DNA from: a virus
DNA length: 30,899 nt
Reading direction: 5' to 3' (one strand)
IMG/VR virus record: IMGVR_UViG_3300042392_000559
Location: 1 to 30,899 of that record
The notes beneath the pieces are model-generated. The model was not told where the DNA came from and searched no databases. It saw nothing but the letters and a program-made list of their open reading frames with translations. The translations under genes and the position numbers were made by a program. The stretch's first letter is position 1, and every line of letters begins with the position of its first letter. Below, piece after piece: positions 6,774 to 14,818 of the stretch.

Positions 6774-6845
6774 TTAATTTTGTTGCGCAGTTGGGTGATG
6801 AATAACTGCCGGATCAAAAGCACATATTTACCTAATCAATACAAA

Positions 6846-7064
6846 ATGACAAATGAGAGCCGTGAAATGGTGGATCATCCGCAACATTATCAATCTGTTG
6901 GAGGCATCGAGGCAATTGATGTAATCGAAGGGTTTAGCCTGAATTTTAATTTGGGGAACGCAATCAAATATATTTTGAGGGCCGACAAAAAAGGCAACAA
7001 GAAACAGGATTTGGAAAAATCCCTGTGGTATATCAAACGAGAATTAGACAAATTTCAGGGATGA
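6846..7064 (+). CDS. DUF3310 family protein
   Basis: A 72-aa protein covering a complete DUF3310 domain. It opens MVDHPQHYQSVGGIEAIDVI, followed by NFNLGNAIKYILRADKKGNK and DLEKSLWYIKRELDKF. The family is widespread in phages; the T7 member is the nucleotide-kinase gene 1.7, so a role in nucleotide metabolism is possible but not shown for short versions. The ATG at 6846 is chosen because the domain begins a few residues later; longer in-frame extensions lack plausible sequence. Its stop overlaps the next ATG (ATGA). Confidence 0.85.
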   Translation: MTNESREMVDHPQHYQSVGGIEAIDVIEGFSLNFNLGNAIKYILRADKKGNKKQDLEKSLWYIKRELDKFQG

Positions 7065-8224
7065 TTGAAGAAATAAACATCAAATTGGTAATTCCACATC
7101 CAAACAATCCCAGATTGATTAAGGATGATAAATTCAAAAAATTGGTTAAGTCAATTAAGGAGTTCCCTGAAATGTTACAATTGCGCCCAATAATCGTGGA
7201 TGATAATTGTGTGGTGTTAGGTGGGAATATGAGATTGCGAGCCTGTATTGAAGCCGGATTGAAGCGTGTGCCAATTATTAAGGCATCGGCATTGACACCA
7301 GAGCAGCAGAAACGTTTTATCATTAGCGACAATGTTGGATTTGGTGAGTGGGATTGGGATATTTTAGCCAATGAATGGGATCAAGATGAATTGATTGATT
7401 GGGGTTTAGATTTGCCTGTGATGGACATTATTGATGCAGGAACGGCAGATGAGGATGATTATGATGCACCGGAAGGCGGATTAGAAACAGATATTGTTTT
7501 GGGTGATTTATTTGAAATTGGGCCACACAGATTATTATGTGGTGATTCAACGAGCAGTGATGCAGTTTCTAAACTAATGAATGGGGAAAAAGCAGATTTA
7601 GTTTTTACTGATCCACCTTATGGAGTTAGTTATCAATCAAATTATAGAACAAAATCAGAAAAGTTTGATATTCTAAAAAATGATGATGTTTTTATTACTG
7701 AATGGATTAATAATTTACCTTTATTTTCAAAAGGTTTTGTATTTGTATGGACATCTTGGAAAGTATTAAAACAATGGATTGAATTTTGTGAACCAATTGG
7801 TGATTTATCAAATATTATAATTTGGAACAAAGGAGGAGGTGGGATTGGTGATTTAGAAAAAACATTTTCAACAGATTTTGAGGTGGCACTATGTTATCAT
7901 AGAGGTGCAAAAATTATTGGGAAAAGATTGGGTAGTGTTTGGTCAGTTGGCAAAGATGGATCTTCGACATATTTGCATCCTACACAAAAACCTGTTGAAT
8001 TGGCTGCAATGGCTATTCAAAACATATTAGAGTTAAATAAAATATGTCTTGATTTATTTTTAGGTTCAGGAACAACAATGGTTGCATCACATAAATTAAG
8101 CAGGAAATGTTACGGGATGGAACTTGATCCAAAATACTGCCAAGTAATAGTTGACAGAATGAAAAAACTTGATCCGAGTTTAGTGATTAAGAAAAATGGC
8201 GAGATTTACGAATCAGATAAATAA
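7061..8224 (+). CDS. ParB-like domain fused to amino-DNA methyltransferase (N6-adenine or N4-cytosine)
   Basis: A 387-aa two-domain protein. Residues 1-120 form a ParB/sulfiredoxin-like domain with IPHPNNPRLI (11-20), LRPIIVDDNCVVLGGNMRLRA (41-61, the GG-x-R core) and helical SPO0J-type sequence. After an acidic linker the methyltransferase begins with GDLFEIGPHRLLCGDS. Its catalytic motif DPPY is at 184-187, and the AdoMet motif DLFLGSGTT lies near the C-terminus (331-339), after HPTQKPVEL. This is beta-class order. DPPY fits N6-adenine or N4-cytosine methylation; the base cannot be decided here. I start at ATG 7061, overlapping the previous stop. Such fusions often sit just upstream of terminase, as here, and are thought to protect phage DNA. 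The central segment looks more AT-rich than the N-terminal part. Confidence 0.93.
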   Translation: MIEEINIKLVIPHPNNPRLIKDDKFKKLVKSIKEFPEMLQLRPIIVDDNCVVLGGNMRLRACIEAGLKRVPIIKASALTPEQQKRFIISDNVGFGEWDWDILANEWDQDELIDWGLDLPVMDIIDAGTADEDDYDAPEGGLETDIVLGDLFEIGPHRLLCGDSTSSDAVSKLMNGEKADLVFTDPPYGVSYQSNYRTKSEKFDILKNDDVFITEWINNLPLFSKGFVFVWTSWKVLKQWIEFCEPIGDLSNIIIWNKGGGGIGDLEKTFSTDFEVALCYHRGAKIIGKRLGSVWSVGKDGSSTYLHPTQKPVELAAMAIQNILELNKICLDLFLGSGTTMVASHKLSRKCYGMELDPKYCQVIVDRMKKLDPSLVIKKNGEIYESDK

Positions 8225-8227
8225 ATT

Positions 8228-8593
8228 ATGGCAGTACCTAAAAGTGTGACAAAACTAAACAAAAAACGTATGTTGGAGGCTCTTGAAAAGTCTTTGGGAA
8301 TTGTCACATCCGCTGCAAAGATTGCAGGCATACATAGGGCGCAGCATTACGAATGGATCAACATTGATCCAGAATACAAAAAGGCAGTTGATGATTTAGC
8401 TGATATGACATTGGATTTTGCTGAATCGCAGTTGCATAAGCAAATCAAAGATGGCAACACAACAGCTACCATTTTTTATTTAAAGACCAAAGGCAAAAAG
8501 CGTGGATACATTGAACGCACTGAGGTTGTACACGAAACCGGCATAGAATCTGCCATAATAGAATGGACACCGGCACAAATAGAAAACGAATAG
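8228..8593 (+). CDS. terS: terminase small subunit
   Basis: A 121-aa protein located immediately before, and overlapping, the large terminase gene. The N-terminal half carries a helix-turn-helix, ALEKSLGIVTSAAKIAGIHR followed by AQHYEWINIDPEYKKAVDD, the classic TerS pattern (helix, A..AGI.R...Y.W...DPE). The C-terminal half has AESQLHKQIKDGNTTATIFY and TKGKKRGYIER, also typical. TerS binds phage DNA at the packaging site and regulates TerL. The packaging site itself was not identified. Confidence 0.92.
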   Translation: MAVPKSVTKLNKKRMLEALEKSLGIVTSAAKIAGIHRAQHYEWINIDPEYKKAVDDLADMTLDFAESQLHKQIKDGNTTATIFYLKTKGKKRGYIERTEVVHETGIESAIIEWTPAQIENE

Positions 8594-9747
8594 CGCAGAA
8601 ATGCAATATTCAGTTTTATCAGACATTAAACAGCACCAAAAGAATCAAAGTTCATCAGGGCGGTACACGTTCGGGAAAAACCTATGCCCTGTGCCAATAC
8701 CTAATCTATAAATTAACATCATCACAGAAACCGTTGGTGATCTCGATTGTGCGTAAAACATTGCCGGCATTAAAAGGATCGGTGATGCGTGATTTTCTCG
8801 AAATATTAGACACGTTGGGCATTCTTTATGTGGGCCAACACAACAAATCCGAAAACACATACACGTTTGGCAATCACGTTGTGGAATTTCTTTCAGTTGA
8901 TGAGCCACAAAAAATCAGGGGTAGAAAACGCAATATTTGCTATTGTAACGAGGTAAACGAATTAGATCACGAAGATTTTCGGCAGTTATTAATGCGTACA
9001 ACGGATGAAATGATTTGCGATTTTAATCCATCCGATCCTGTGCATTGGATTTATGATGAGGTCATCACACGTGATGATTGTGATATGTGGATCACAACGT
9101 ATTTGGATAATAAGTTTTTGCCGGATGAGTTGGTGAAAGAAATTGAAAGATTAAAAGCTAAAGATCCGGATTATTGGAGGGTGTACGGTGAGGGGAAACG
9201 TGCGGTGTTTAGTGATCGCCAGATATTCCCTAATTGGCAATTCATTCCAAAGGCAGAATTTCCTGAATTTGATGATGTGTTTTATGGCCTTGATTTTGGA
9301 TTCAGTCACGATCCAACGGCCATTGTACAATTGGCAAAGGTTGGTGATAAATTGTACATCCACGAAATTATGTACAAAAAGGGAATGACAAACAGGGATA
9401 TTGCCGATTTCCTAAAAGAAAAAAAACTAAATGAACACATAATTTATTGCGAATCAGCAGAACCGAAATCAATTGAGGAATTGCGACAGATGGATATTTT
9501 GGCAGTTCCTGCAATAAAAGGTGAGGGATCAATAAAGGCCGGAATTAGTTTATTAAAGGAACACGAGGTGATTTGTTCATCTGAATCACAGAATTTGCAC
9601 AATGAATTCCAATTTTATTTTTGGGAGCAATTAAAGGATGGAACGATTATAAATAAGCCAATAGACAAACACAATCACCTAATGGATGCAATTCGATATG
9701 GGGTTTATACTAAATACAAAAACCGTTCTGATTTTTTTGTAGTTTAA
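8563..9747 (+). CDS. terL: terminase large subunit (ATPase/nuclease)
   Basis: The 394-aa DNA-packaging motor. The ATPase domain carries the Walker A motif GGTRSGKT (33-40), a Walker B region ending in catalytic Glu130 (NICYCNE) and a coupling motif near DFNPS (153-157). The C-terminal RNase H-like nuclease has FYGLDFGFSHDPTAI (Asp244), YCESAEPKSI (Glu297) and KHNHLMDAIRYG (Asp375), the three acidic metal ligands. The length fits the compact PBSX/SPP1-like group. The ATG lies 31 bases inside terS, so synthesis of the two subunits is probably coupled. The gene ends just before a promoter-like TATTTTTG and the portal gene. Confidence 0.97.
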   Translation: MDTGTNRKRIAQKCNIQFYQTLNSTKRIKVHQGGTRSGKTYALCQYLIYKLTSSQKPLVISIVRKTLPALKGSVMRDFLEILDTLGILYVGQHNKSENTYTFGNHVVEFLSVDEPQKIRGRKRNICYCNEVNELDHEDFRQLLMRTTDEMICDFNPSDPVHWIYDEVITRDDCDMWITTYLDNKFLPDELVKEIERLKAKDPDYWRVYGEGKRAVFSDRQIFPNWQFIPKAEFPEFDDVFYGLDFGFSHDPTAIVQLAKVGDKLYIHEIMYKKGMTNRDIADFLKEKKLNEHIIYCESAEPKSIEELRQMDILAVPAIKGEGSIKAGISLLKEHEVICSSESQNLHNEFQFYFWEQLKDGTIINKPIDKHNHLMDAIRYGVYTKYKNRSDFFVV

Positions 9748-9752
9748 TTCGT

Positions 9753-9760
9753 TATTTTTG
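9753..9760 (+). promoter_or_regulatory. -7-like promoter element TATTTTTG before portal gene
   Basis: TATTTTTG matches TAnnTTTG and lies 19 bases before the portal ATG in a short spacer. Several T-runs lie upstream, but a TTTG at 9736-9739 is too close (13 bp) for a normal -33 box, so the assignment is tentative. Confidence 0.35.
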
Positions 9761-9779
9761 AGAAAAAAAAGCAATACAA

Positions 9780-11504
9780 ATGGCATCAATCATTGATACA
9801 TTCAAACAATCCATTGCCAAAGCATTATCAAGCGGCACAAACGAGGCATATAATAAACTGATATACACGTGGCTAGGCACGAATATCATAATGAATGAGG
9901 ATAATGATTCCACATACATTCGTGATGGTTATCAACGTAATGCCACCATTTATTCAATCATTAACCTGATTGTTAAGGCAGCCACAACAATCCCTGTTTC
10001 TGTTTACCGTGTCACAAACGAAGGCACAGCAAAACAATACAAGGCAATGACATCAGGTGTAATGGATGGCCATGCAATATACAAGGCCAACATATTACGA
10101 AAAAGAGCATTTGAGGAAATCAAAGATTCGGATTTAGAGGCATTATTAATGCGCCCAAACCCAGAACAATCATTTTCAGCGTGGTTGGGTGAAATCGTTG
10201 CATTCGGTAAATTAACCGGAAACCGTTACATCTACGGCATCGGGCCAGATTCAGGGCCAAACGCAGGCAAATTTACGGAGTTGTACAATTTACCATCACA
10301 ATTAGTTGAAATCGTTTCAGGTGGTGTGATGGAGCCGGTGGCAGGGTACAAAATACAATATAATTCAATGATTGAGGTTGCACCTGAATACATTTGCCAC
10401 ATCAAAGATTTTAATCCGGATTACGACAGCAGCGGTTCAAACCTATATGGCCAATCACCTTTGCGTGCCGGCCTGCGTGTTTTATCGGCCAACAATGAAG
10501 CCGTAACCACCGGATTAAAATATTTACAGAATCAAACATCACGTGGGATGTTAATTTCAAAGGATGGTAATTTGACTGAGGTGCAAGCACAGGCACTAAA
10601 AGACAAATTCCGAAAAAATTATCAGGGTGCAGGAAACGCAGGGGATGTGATAATCACACCAAAGGATTTGAGTTGGGTGAATTTCGGTTTGTCAGCATCT
10701 GATTTGTCATTGATTGAGCAGTACAATGGAACGGTGAAGGATTTGTGTAATTTATACAACATCCCTGTGCAGTTGCTAAACAACACAGATGCATCCACAT
10801 ACAACAATATGAAGGAAGCTAAAAAGGCATTATATCAAAATGCCGTGATTCCTGAATTGATTAAGATACGTGATGAATTAAATAGATGGTTGGCACCAAA
10901 GTACGGCAAAGAATATTTCATTGATTTCGATTTCACCGTAATCAGCGAAATGCAGGAGGAAGTGGACAAATTGGTGTCACAATTAGCAGCAGCGTGGTGG
11001 GTTACACCAAACGAGAAACGTGATGCAATGAATTACGCTATGGACACAGAAAATGCGTTTATGGATGATTATTTCATCCCGGCTAATTTAATGGCACAGA
11101 ATCCATCAATGCCATCATTGGAGAATCCAAAGTCATTAGATATTCAGTATTCAACAAAGGCGGCATCAAATGAAATGTATGATGACTATCCAAAGAAAGC
11201 ATCATTGAATGCACAAAAGATGTTGGATTGGAAACAGGAATACCCGGATGAAATTCGTGGAGGCACAGAAATTGGTTGGACACGTGCAAGACAATTAGCG
11301 AACCGTGATGAAATCAGCCGTGATATTGTCAGCAGAATGGCACAATTTAATCGCCATCGCCAAAACGCAACGATTGCGGATGAATATAAAGATACCCCGT
11401 GGAAGGATGCAGGATATGTGGCTTGGAACTTATGGGGCGGAACTGAGGGTGTTGATTGGGCAATCAAAAAAATAAAGGAAATAGATGCCGTTACCGAATC
11501 CTAA
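9780..11504 (+). CDS. portal protein with extra C-terminal domain
   Basis: The dodecameric vertex through which DNA enters and leaves the head. Residues about 40-430 follow the HK97/SPP1-type portal pattern: RNATIYSIINLIVKAATTIP, LMRPNPEQSFSAWLGEIVAF, LTGNRYIYGIGP, YGQSPLRAGLRVLSANNEA, then NFGLSASDLSLIEQ and DLCNLYNIPVQLLNN with STYNNMKEAKKALYQNAVIP. The C-terminal ~100 residues (about 470-574) are unusual. They contain YPKKASLNAQKMLDWKQEYP, GWTRARQLANRDEISRDIVS and GYVAWNLWGGTEGVDWAIKK. This resembles a small domain (x-RA-LA-G---S---V--M--F-RH... AW--WGG--G--WA) attached to other phage head proteins such as XkdF-like proteins. The overlap with the next gene is 20 bases. Confidence 0.92.
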   Translation: MASIIDTFKQSIAKALSSGTNEAYNKLIYTWLGTNIIMNEDNDSTYIRDGYQRNATIYSIINLIVKAATTIPVSVYRVTNEGTAKQYKAMTSGVMDGHAIYKANILRKRAFEEIKDSDLEALLMRPNPEQSFSAWLGEIVAFGKLTGNRYIYGIGPDSGPNAGKFTELYNLPSQLVEIVSGGVMEPVAGYKIQYNSMIEVAPEYICHIKDFNPDYDSSGSNLYGQSPLRAGLRVLSANNEAVTTGLKYLQNQTSRGMLISKDGNLTEVQAQALKDKFRKNYQGAGNAGDVIITPKDLSWVNFGLSASDLSLIEQYNGTVKDLCNLYNIPVQLLNNTDASTYNNMKEAKKALYQNAVIPELIKIRDELNRWLAPKYGKEYFIDFDFTVISEMQEEVDKLVSQLAAAWWVTPNEKRDAMNYAMDTENAFMDDYFIPANLMAQNPSMPSLENPKSLDIQYSTKAASNEMYDDYPKKASLNAQKMLDWKQEYPDEIRGGTEIGWTRARQLANRDEISRDIVSRMAQFNRHRQNATIADEYKDTPWKDAGYVAWNLWGGTEGVDWAIKKIKEIDAVTES

Positions 11505-12537
11505 TAATGGCGAAAGCCAAAATGATTTTATGGCCCGTTGTGTTGTTGATCCTAATATTGTCAATGATTTTGGCACTATTGATCAGCGTGTGGCGGTATG
11601 TAGCAATCTATTTAATCCACAGAAAGAAACAAAAGCGCAGGATGATTGGGAAAACGATTTTGAAAACCAATTGACCAAAGCAGAACGCATATCAGTTCGT
11701 GATTTTACTGAATTTTATAAGTCCGAATACAATGATGCCATTGACCTATTTTTAAGAGTTAAGGCAATGACACCGGCAACAGCACAAGGGTTTTTTCAGG
11801 ACAGCAAATATGTTGGAATGTACGAGGGGATGTATTCAAAAATAGGTTTACAATTTGCAAATTGGTATTCCAAAAACGTGCAGAAATATATGCCAAAAGC
11901 AGATCCGGCTAATATGCAATCTATTTGGGCCAACGCATTTGCATTTATGGGGAATCAGGTGGCAGGGCAACGTGTCACGTTAGTATCGGCAACAGCACAG
12001 GCAACATTGACAAACACAATTCGCCAATTTATGTCCGATCCTGTTTTTATGTCATCTGGGGAGGTTGTACAATCAAAAATGTTGCGACAAAAATTTGATG
12101 GGTTGGCTGATTATCAAGCACGCAGGATTGTTAGAACGGAGGCAACAAACGCAGCCAATTATGCAACGGAACAGGCGGCGGTCAATTTGTTTGCCGGTCA
12201 GGATTTAACTAAAACTTGGCGATCTGGATTTGATGCAAGGGTGCGTGATGCACACAGGGCAGCCAATGGACAGGTTGTTCCATTTAATAGCAAATTTTCG
12301 GTTGGTGGGGAGTCATTACAAAGGCCGGGCGATCCTAATGGATCAGCAAGCAATGTAATTAATTGCAGGTGTTCAATGATTGTATTACCAAAAGCAAATG
12401 CAAACACAATTGGTGAGCCAATTACAGACATTGGATTTGGTATTGCACAGGCAACCATAATTGATGCAATTAATAGTGCTGAAATAATAACAGGTGCAAC
12501 AGGTGCAATTGTGGCTGAGGAAAATTTGGGCGGATAA
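11485..12537 (+). CDS. phage head morphogenesis protein (Mu F / SPP1 gp7-like)
   Basis: A 350-aa minor head protein. The C-terminal region (about 200-305) holds the family signature: DYQARRIVRTEATNAANYAT, then a WRSGFDARVRDAHRAANGQV block and the C-terminal NVINCRCSMIVLP with its cysteine pair. Gp7/MuF proteins bind the portal and are ejected or influence DNA release. The N-terminus is a short conserved motif, MPLPNPNNGESQNDFMARCV followed by a second Cys in QRVAVCSNLF, which recurs at the front of various phage head proteins. The region between is helical and poorly conserved. It starts inside the portal 3' end, in standard portal-gp7 order. Confidence 0.9.
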   Translation: MPLPNPNNGESQNDFMARCVVDPNIVNDFGTIDQRVAVCSNLFNPQKETKAQDDWENDFENQLTKAERISVRDFTEFYKSEYNDAIDLFLRVKAMTPATAQGFFQDSKYVGMYEGMYSKIGLQFANWYSKNVQKYMPKADPANMQSIWANAFAFMGNQVAGQRVTLVSATAQATLTNTIRQFMSDPVFMSSGEVVQSKMLRQKFDGLADYQARRIVRTEATNAANYATEQAAVNLFAGQDLTKTWRSGFDARVRDAHRAANGQVVPFNSKFSVGGESLQRPGDPNGSASNVINCRCSMIVLPKANANTIGEPITDIGFGIAQATIIDAINSAEIITGATGAIVAEENLGG

Positions 12538-12555
12538 AATTAATTTTTGTATTCC

Positions 12556-12585
12556 GTTTTCTAATTAGCAATTTGACTAATTTTG
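12556..12585 (+). promoter_or_regulatory. promoter/operator: GTTTT-CTAATTAG-N8-CTAATTTTG before prohead protease
   Basis: The 63-base spacer contains the palindrome CTAATTAG (12561-12568) and, 8 bases later, CTAATTTTG (12577-12585), whose last eight bases match TAnnTTTG. GTTTT lies directly before the palindrome, 17 bp upstream of the -7 box. The same arrangement with the same spacing occurs before the phosphoesterase gene at 29.1 kb. The protease ATG follows 15 bases later, implying a very short leader. Confidence 0.6.
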
Positions 12586-12600
12586 AGCAAAAGAAAGGTT

Positions 12601-13284
12601 ATGATTTACAAACAAACATCCATTGGGATTGATGACATTGATGAGGCAAACGGTATTGTTTCTGGATATGGTTCAATTTTCGGCAATATTGATTCAGATA
12701 ATGACATCATTTTGCAAGGTGCATACACCAAAACATTATCTGAAAACGGATCACGTGTAAGATATTGCAATCAACACAGAATTGATCAGCCATTAGGTAA
12801 ATTCACAGAATTACGTGAGGATGGCACAGGATTGTATTTTGTTGCGGAAGTTCCAAAAACAAGAATGGGTGAGGACATTTTGTTGTTAATGAAAAACGGT
12901 GTGATCACGGAAAATTCTGTTGGTATTATGCCAATTGTAAAGAATTACAGACAGGATGGTGTGCGTGAATTGAAAGAGGTGAAGTTGTACGAAATTTCTT
13001 GCGTTACATTAGCCGCAAACCCAATGGCATTGATTACCGATGCAAAGGGGGAAATCAATCAAGAATTATTGGCAAAACGTTTTGATGTTTTAGCCAAAAT
13101 GATAAAAAAAGAAAACGTATCCGATGAATTAGGGTATGCAATCGAAGGTGAGTTGATGAAATTAAAATCATTGTTTATTGATGTTACCACACGGCCGGCA
13201 GAAATTGTCACCGTGCCGGAAGTTAAACAGGTTGAGATTTCCGAAATATTTTCATATTTAAACAAACAAATTAAGTCAAAATAA
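12601..13284 (+). CDS. prohead protease (HK97 family)
   Basis: A 227-aa serine protease that matures the procapsid by trimming scaffold and capsid N-termini. The core (about 8-150) follows the HK97 protease pattern: GIVSGYGSIFGNIDSDNDII, QGAYTKTL, the catalytic His in VRYCNQHRIDQPLGKF, LYFVAEVPKTRMGEDILLLM, the nucleophile Ser in GVITENSVGIMP, and EVKLYEISCVTLAANPMALI. The C-terminal third is helical and may act as a built-in scaffold segment. I use the ATG at 12601; an in-frame TTG at 12583 overlaps the -7 element. The gene precedes the major capsid gene by one base, the standard order. Confidence 0.95.
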   Translation: MIYKQTSIGIDDIDEANGIVSGYGSIFGNIDSDNDIILQGAYTKTLSENGSRVRYCNQHRIDQPLGKFTELREDGTGLYFVAEVPKTRMGEDILLLMKNGVITENSVGIMPIVKNYRQDGVRELKEVKLYEISCVTLAANPMALITDAKGEINQELLAKRFDVLAKMIKKENVSDELGYAIEGELMKLKSLFIDVTTRPAEIVTVPEVKQVEISEIFSYLNKQIKSK

Positions 13285-13285
13285 G

Positions 13286-14482
13286 ATGACAGAAGAAATC
13301 AAAAATCAATTAGATGAATTGAATTCAGCTATTGATAGCCGTATCGCAAAAGCGGAAGGCCAAGCAGTTGCATCAGCAACAGGAAAAGCGGATGAGTTAT
13401 TAAAATCCGAAATCAAGAATTTAGAAACTAAATTCACAGAAATCCACAGCCGTATTGATGCAGCAGAAGTTGCAGCAAAGAAAACAGCATCAGGAGCAAA
13501 CGCACAATCATTCAAACAATCTTTGATTGATGGTATCACAAAGGGTGGTTTAGATGGTTTAGTAAATGGCAATAGCCGTTCAGCTAAATTTGAGATCAAA
13601 GCAGGTGATATGACCGTTGCAAACAATTTCACAGGTGAGGTAATCCCTGCGCAATATGTTCCGGGTATCAAATACGATCCAACTCGTCCTGTACACGTTC
13701 GTCAATTATTGGCGCAAGGTTCAACAACATCTGAGGTTGTTCGTTACGTACGTGAAACAGCATATGACAATGGAGCAGGTGCAGTTGCACAAGGATCAAC
13801 ATTGGCTGAATCAGATTTCGATCTTTCAGCAATCGATGCAAACGTTCAGAAAATCGGTACTTATTTCCGTATTTCTGAAGAAATGTTAGCAGACACGCCA
13901 CAGCTAACATCATATTTGGCAGCACGTGCGCCAGAGAAATTATTGACTGTTGAAGATGCACAATTGCTTTATGGTAACGGTACAGCACCAAACATCAGCG
14001 GTATTTCTACATCAGGTGCAACAGCGTTTGCAGCAGGTGCATTTGCGGATACAATTACAGCAGCAAACCAATTTGATGTTTTAACCGTAGCAATCAACCA
14101 ATTAGCATTGGTTAATTATCGTCCTGATTACATTATGTTGAACCCAACAGATTTTTCAAAAATCTTGTTATTAAAGGCGACAACAAACGAGTATTTAAAA
14201 GATCAGGTTTACGCAGGGTTACAGCCACAATTCTTAGGAATTCCGGTTGTTGTAAATACAGCGGTAACAGCAGGAACATATCTTGTTGGAAACTTTGCAA
14301 TGGCTACTCAATTATGGGTACGTGAGAATCTTTCATTGGAGTTTTTCCGTGAGGATGGAACAAACGTACGTGATGGTTTTGTGACGGTTCGTTTGGTAGA
14401 GCGTATTGCATTAACAAACTACGCACCACTTGCAATTGTGAAGGGTGTATTTGCAACGGACATCGCTGCAATCGGAGTTTAG
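13286..14482 (+). CDS. major capsid protein (HK97 fold)
   Basis: The 398-aa shell protein. The first ~95 residues are charged, alanine/lysine/glutamate-rich and coiled-coil-like (IKNQLDELNSAIDSRIAKAE), matching the scaffolding delta domain that the upstream protease removes. The mature part starts near the GDMTVANNFTGEVIPAQYVP region and shows the family pattern: SEVVRYVRET, a long E-loop/spine segment with FRISEEMLADTPQLTSYLAA, the A-domain with YRPDYIMLNPTDFSKILLLK, GIPVVVNTAVTAGTYLVGNF and a closing VRLVERIALTNYAPLAIVKG. It is followed directly by a strong terminator, so protease and capsid probably form one abundant transcript. Confidence 0.96.
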   Translation: MTEEIKNQLDELNSAIDSRIAKAEGQAVASATGKADELLKSEIKNLETKFTEIHSRIDAAEVAAKKTASGANAQSFKQSLIDGITKGGLDGLVNGNSRSAKFEIKAGDMTVANNFTGEVIPAQYVPGIKYDPTRPVHVRQLLAQGSTTSEVVRYVRETAYDNGAGAVAQGSTLAESDFDLSAIDANVQKIGTYFRISEEMLADTPQLTSYLAARAPEKLLTVEDAQLLYGNGTAPNISGISTSGATAFAAGAFADTITAANQFDVLTVAINQLALVNYRPDYIMLNPTDFSKILLLKATTNEYLKDQVYAGLQPQFLGIPVVVNTAVTAGTYLVGNFAMATQLWVRENLSLEFFREDGTNVRDGFVTVRLVERIALTNYAPLAIVKGVFATDIAAIGV

Positions 14483-14509
14483 TTTTAATACAATTCCAAA
14501 TTAAGAGAG

Positions 14510-14540
14510 GCCACCTAAATTTTGGGTGGCTTTTCTTTTT
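14510..14540 (+). terminator. intrinsic terminator after major capsid gene
   Basis: GCCACC (14510-14515) pairs with GGTGGC (14525-14530). The inner TAAA/TTTG bases extend the stem to about nine pairs with one wobble. A T-rich tail of ten bases with a single C (14531-14540) follows. It is the clearest terminator in the window, 27 bases after the capsid stop. Confidence 0.88.
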
Positions 14541-14547
14541 ATATTTG
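14540..14547 (+). promoter_or_regulatory. -7-like promoter element TATATTTG after capsid terminator
   Basis: TATATTTG matches TAnnTTTG, begins at the last T of the terminator tail and ends 19 bases before the next ATG. A TTTG at 14521-14524 is 15 bp upstream, slightly short for a -33 box. Its position right after a terminator supports a role in restarting transcription for the connector genes. Confidence 0.5.
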
Positions 14548-14566
14548 TTCAAAAAATAGCACAATT

Positions 14567-14818
14567 ATGGGCAAAGTTTTAATGAAAAAAACGGTATTTG
14601 ATAACAAATCAGGATACCACAAAGCCGGTGAAATTGTAACATTATCGGCCGATGTTGAAAGACATTATTTGGCAAATAATTTTGGCACAAAGGTTGAAGA
14701 TCAGCCAGAAGTTATTGCACCAATTGTGGAGGCCGTAGAGGTTGAAACAAAAGAGGAAAAAATAGTTTACAAGACAAAAGGCAACAAAGCAAAAAAGGAT
14801 GCGGCAGATCAAGATTAA
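14567..14818 (+). CDS. small head-region protein, function unknown
   Basis: An 83-aa protein. Residues 1-50 (KVLMKKTVFDNKSGYHKAGE, then IVTLSADVERHYLANNFGTK) look like a small beta-barrel or SH3-like unit of the kind found in short phage head/connector proteins that list physical property ranges (K-G-x-V-L). The C-terminal half is a charged, disordered tail (VEAVEVETKEEKIVYKTKGN ... KKDAADQD). I chose the ATG at 14567; the longer frame back to 14522 would run through the terminator and promoter. It overlaps the connector gene by 20 bases. The role is not known. Confidence 0.7.
   Translation: MGKVLMKKTVFDNKSGYHKAGEIVTLSADVERHYLANNFGTKVEDQPEVIAPIVEAVEVETKEEKIVYKTKGNKAKKDAADQD

Noticed and set aside
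6775-6809. TAATTTTG plus a 6-bp hairpin (GCAGTT/AACTGC) before the DUF3310 gene
   Set aside because: TAnnTTTG arises often by chance in such AT-rich DNA, there is no -33 box and the gene lies in a continuous operon; too weak to list.
11456-11674. 72-aa frame with a strongly hydrophobic segment and basic tail, resembling a holin
   Set aside because: It overlaps the portal end and the MuF-like start in another frame; both of those are clearly coding with conserved motifs, so this is a shadow frame.
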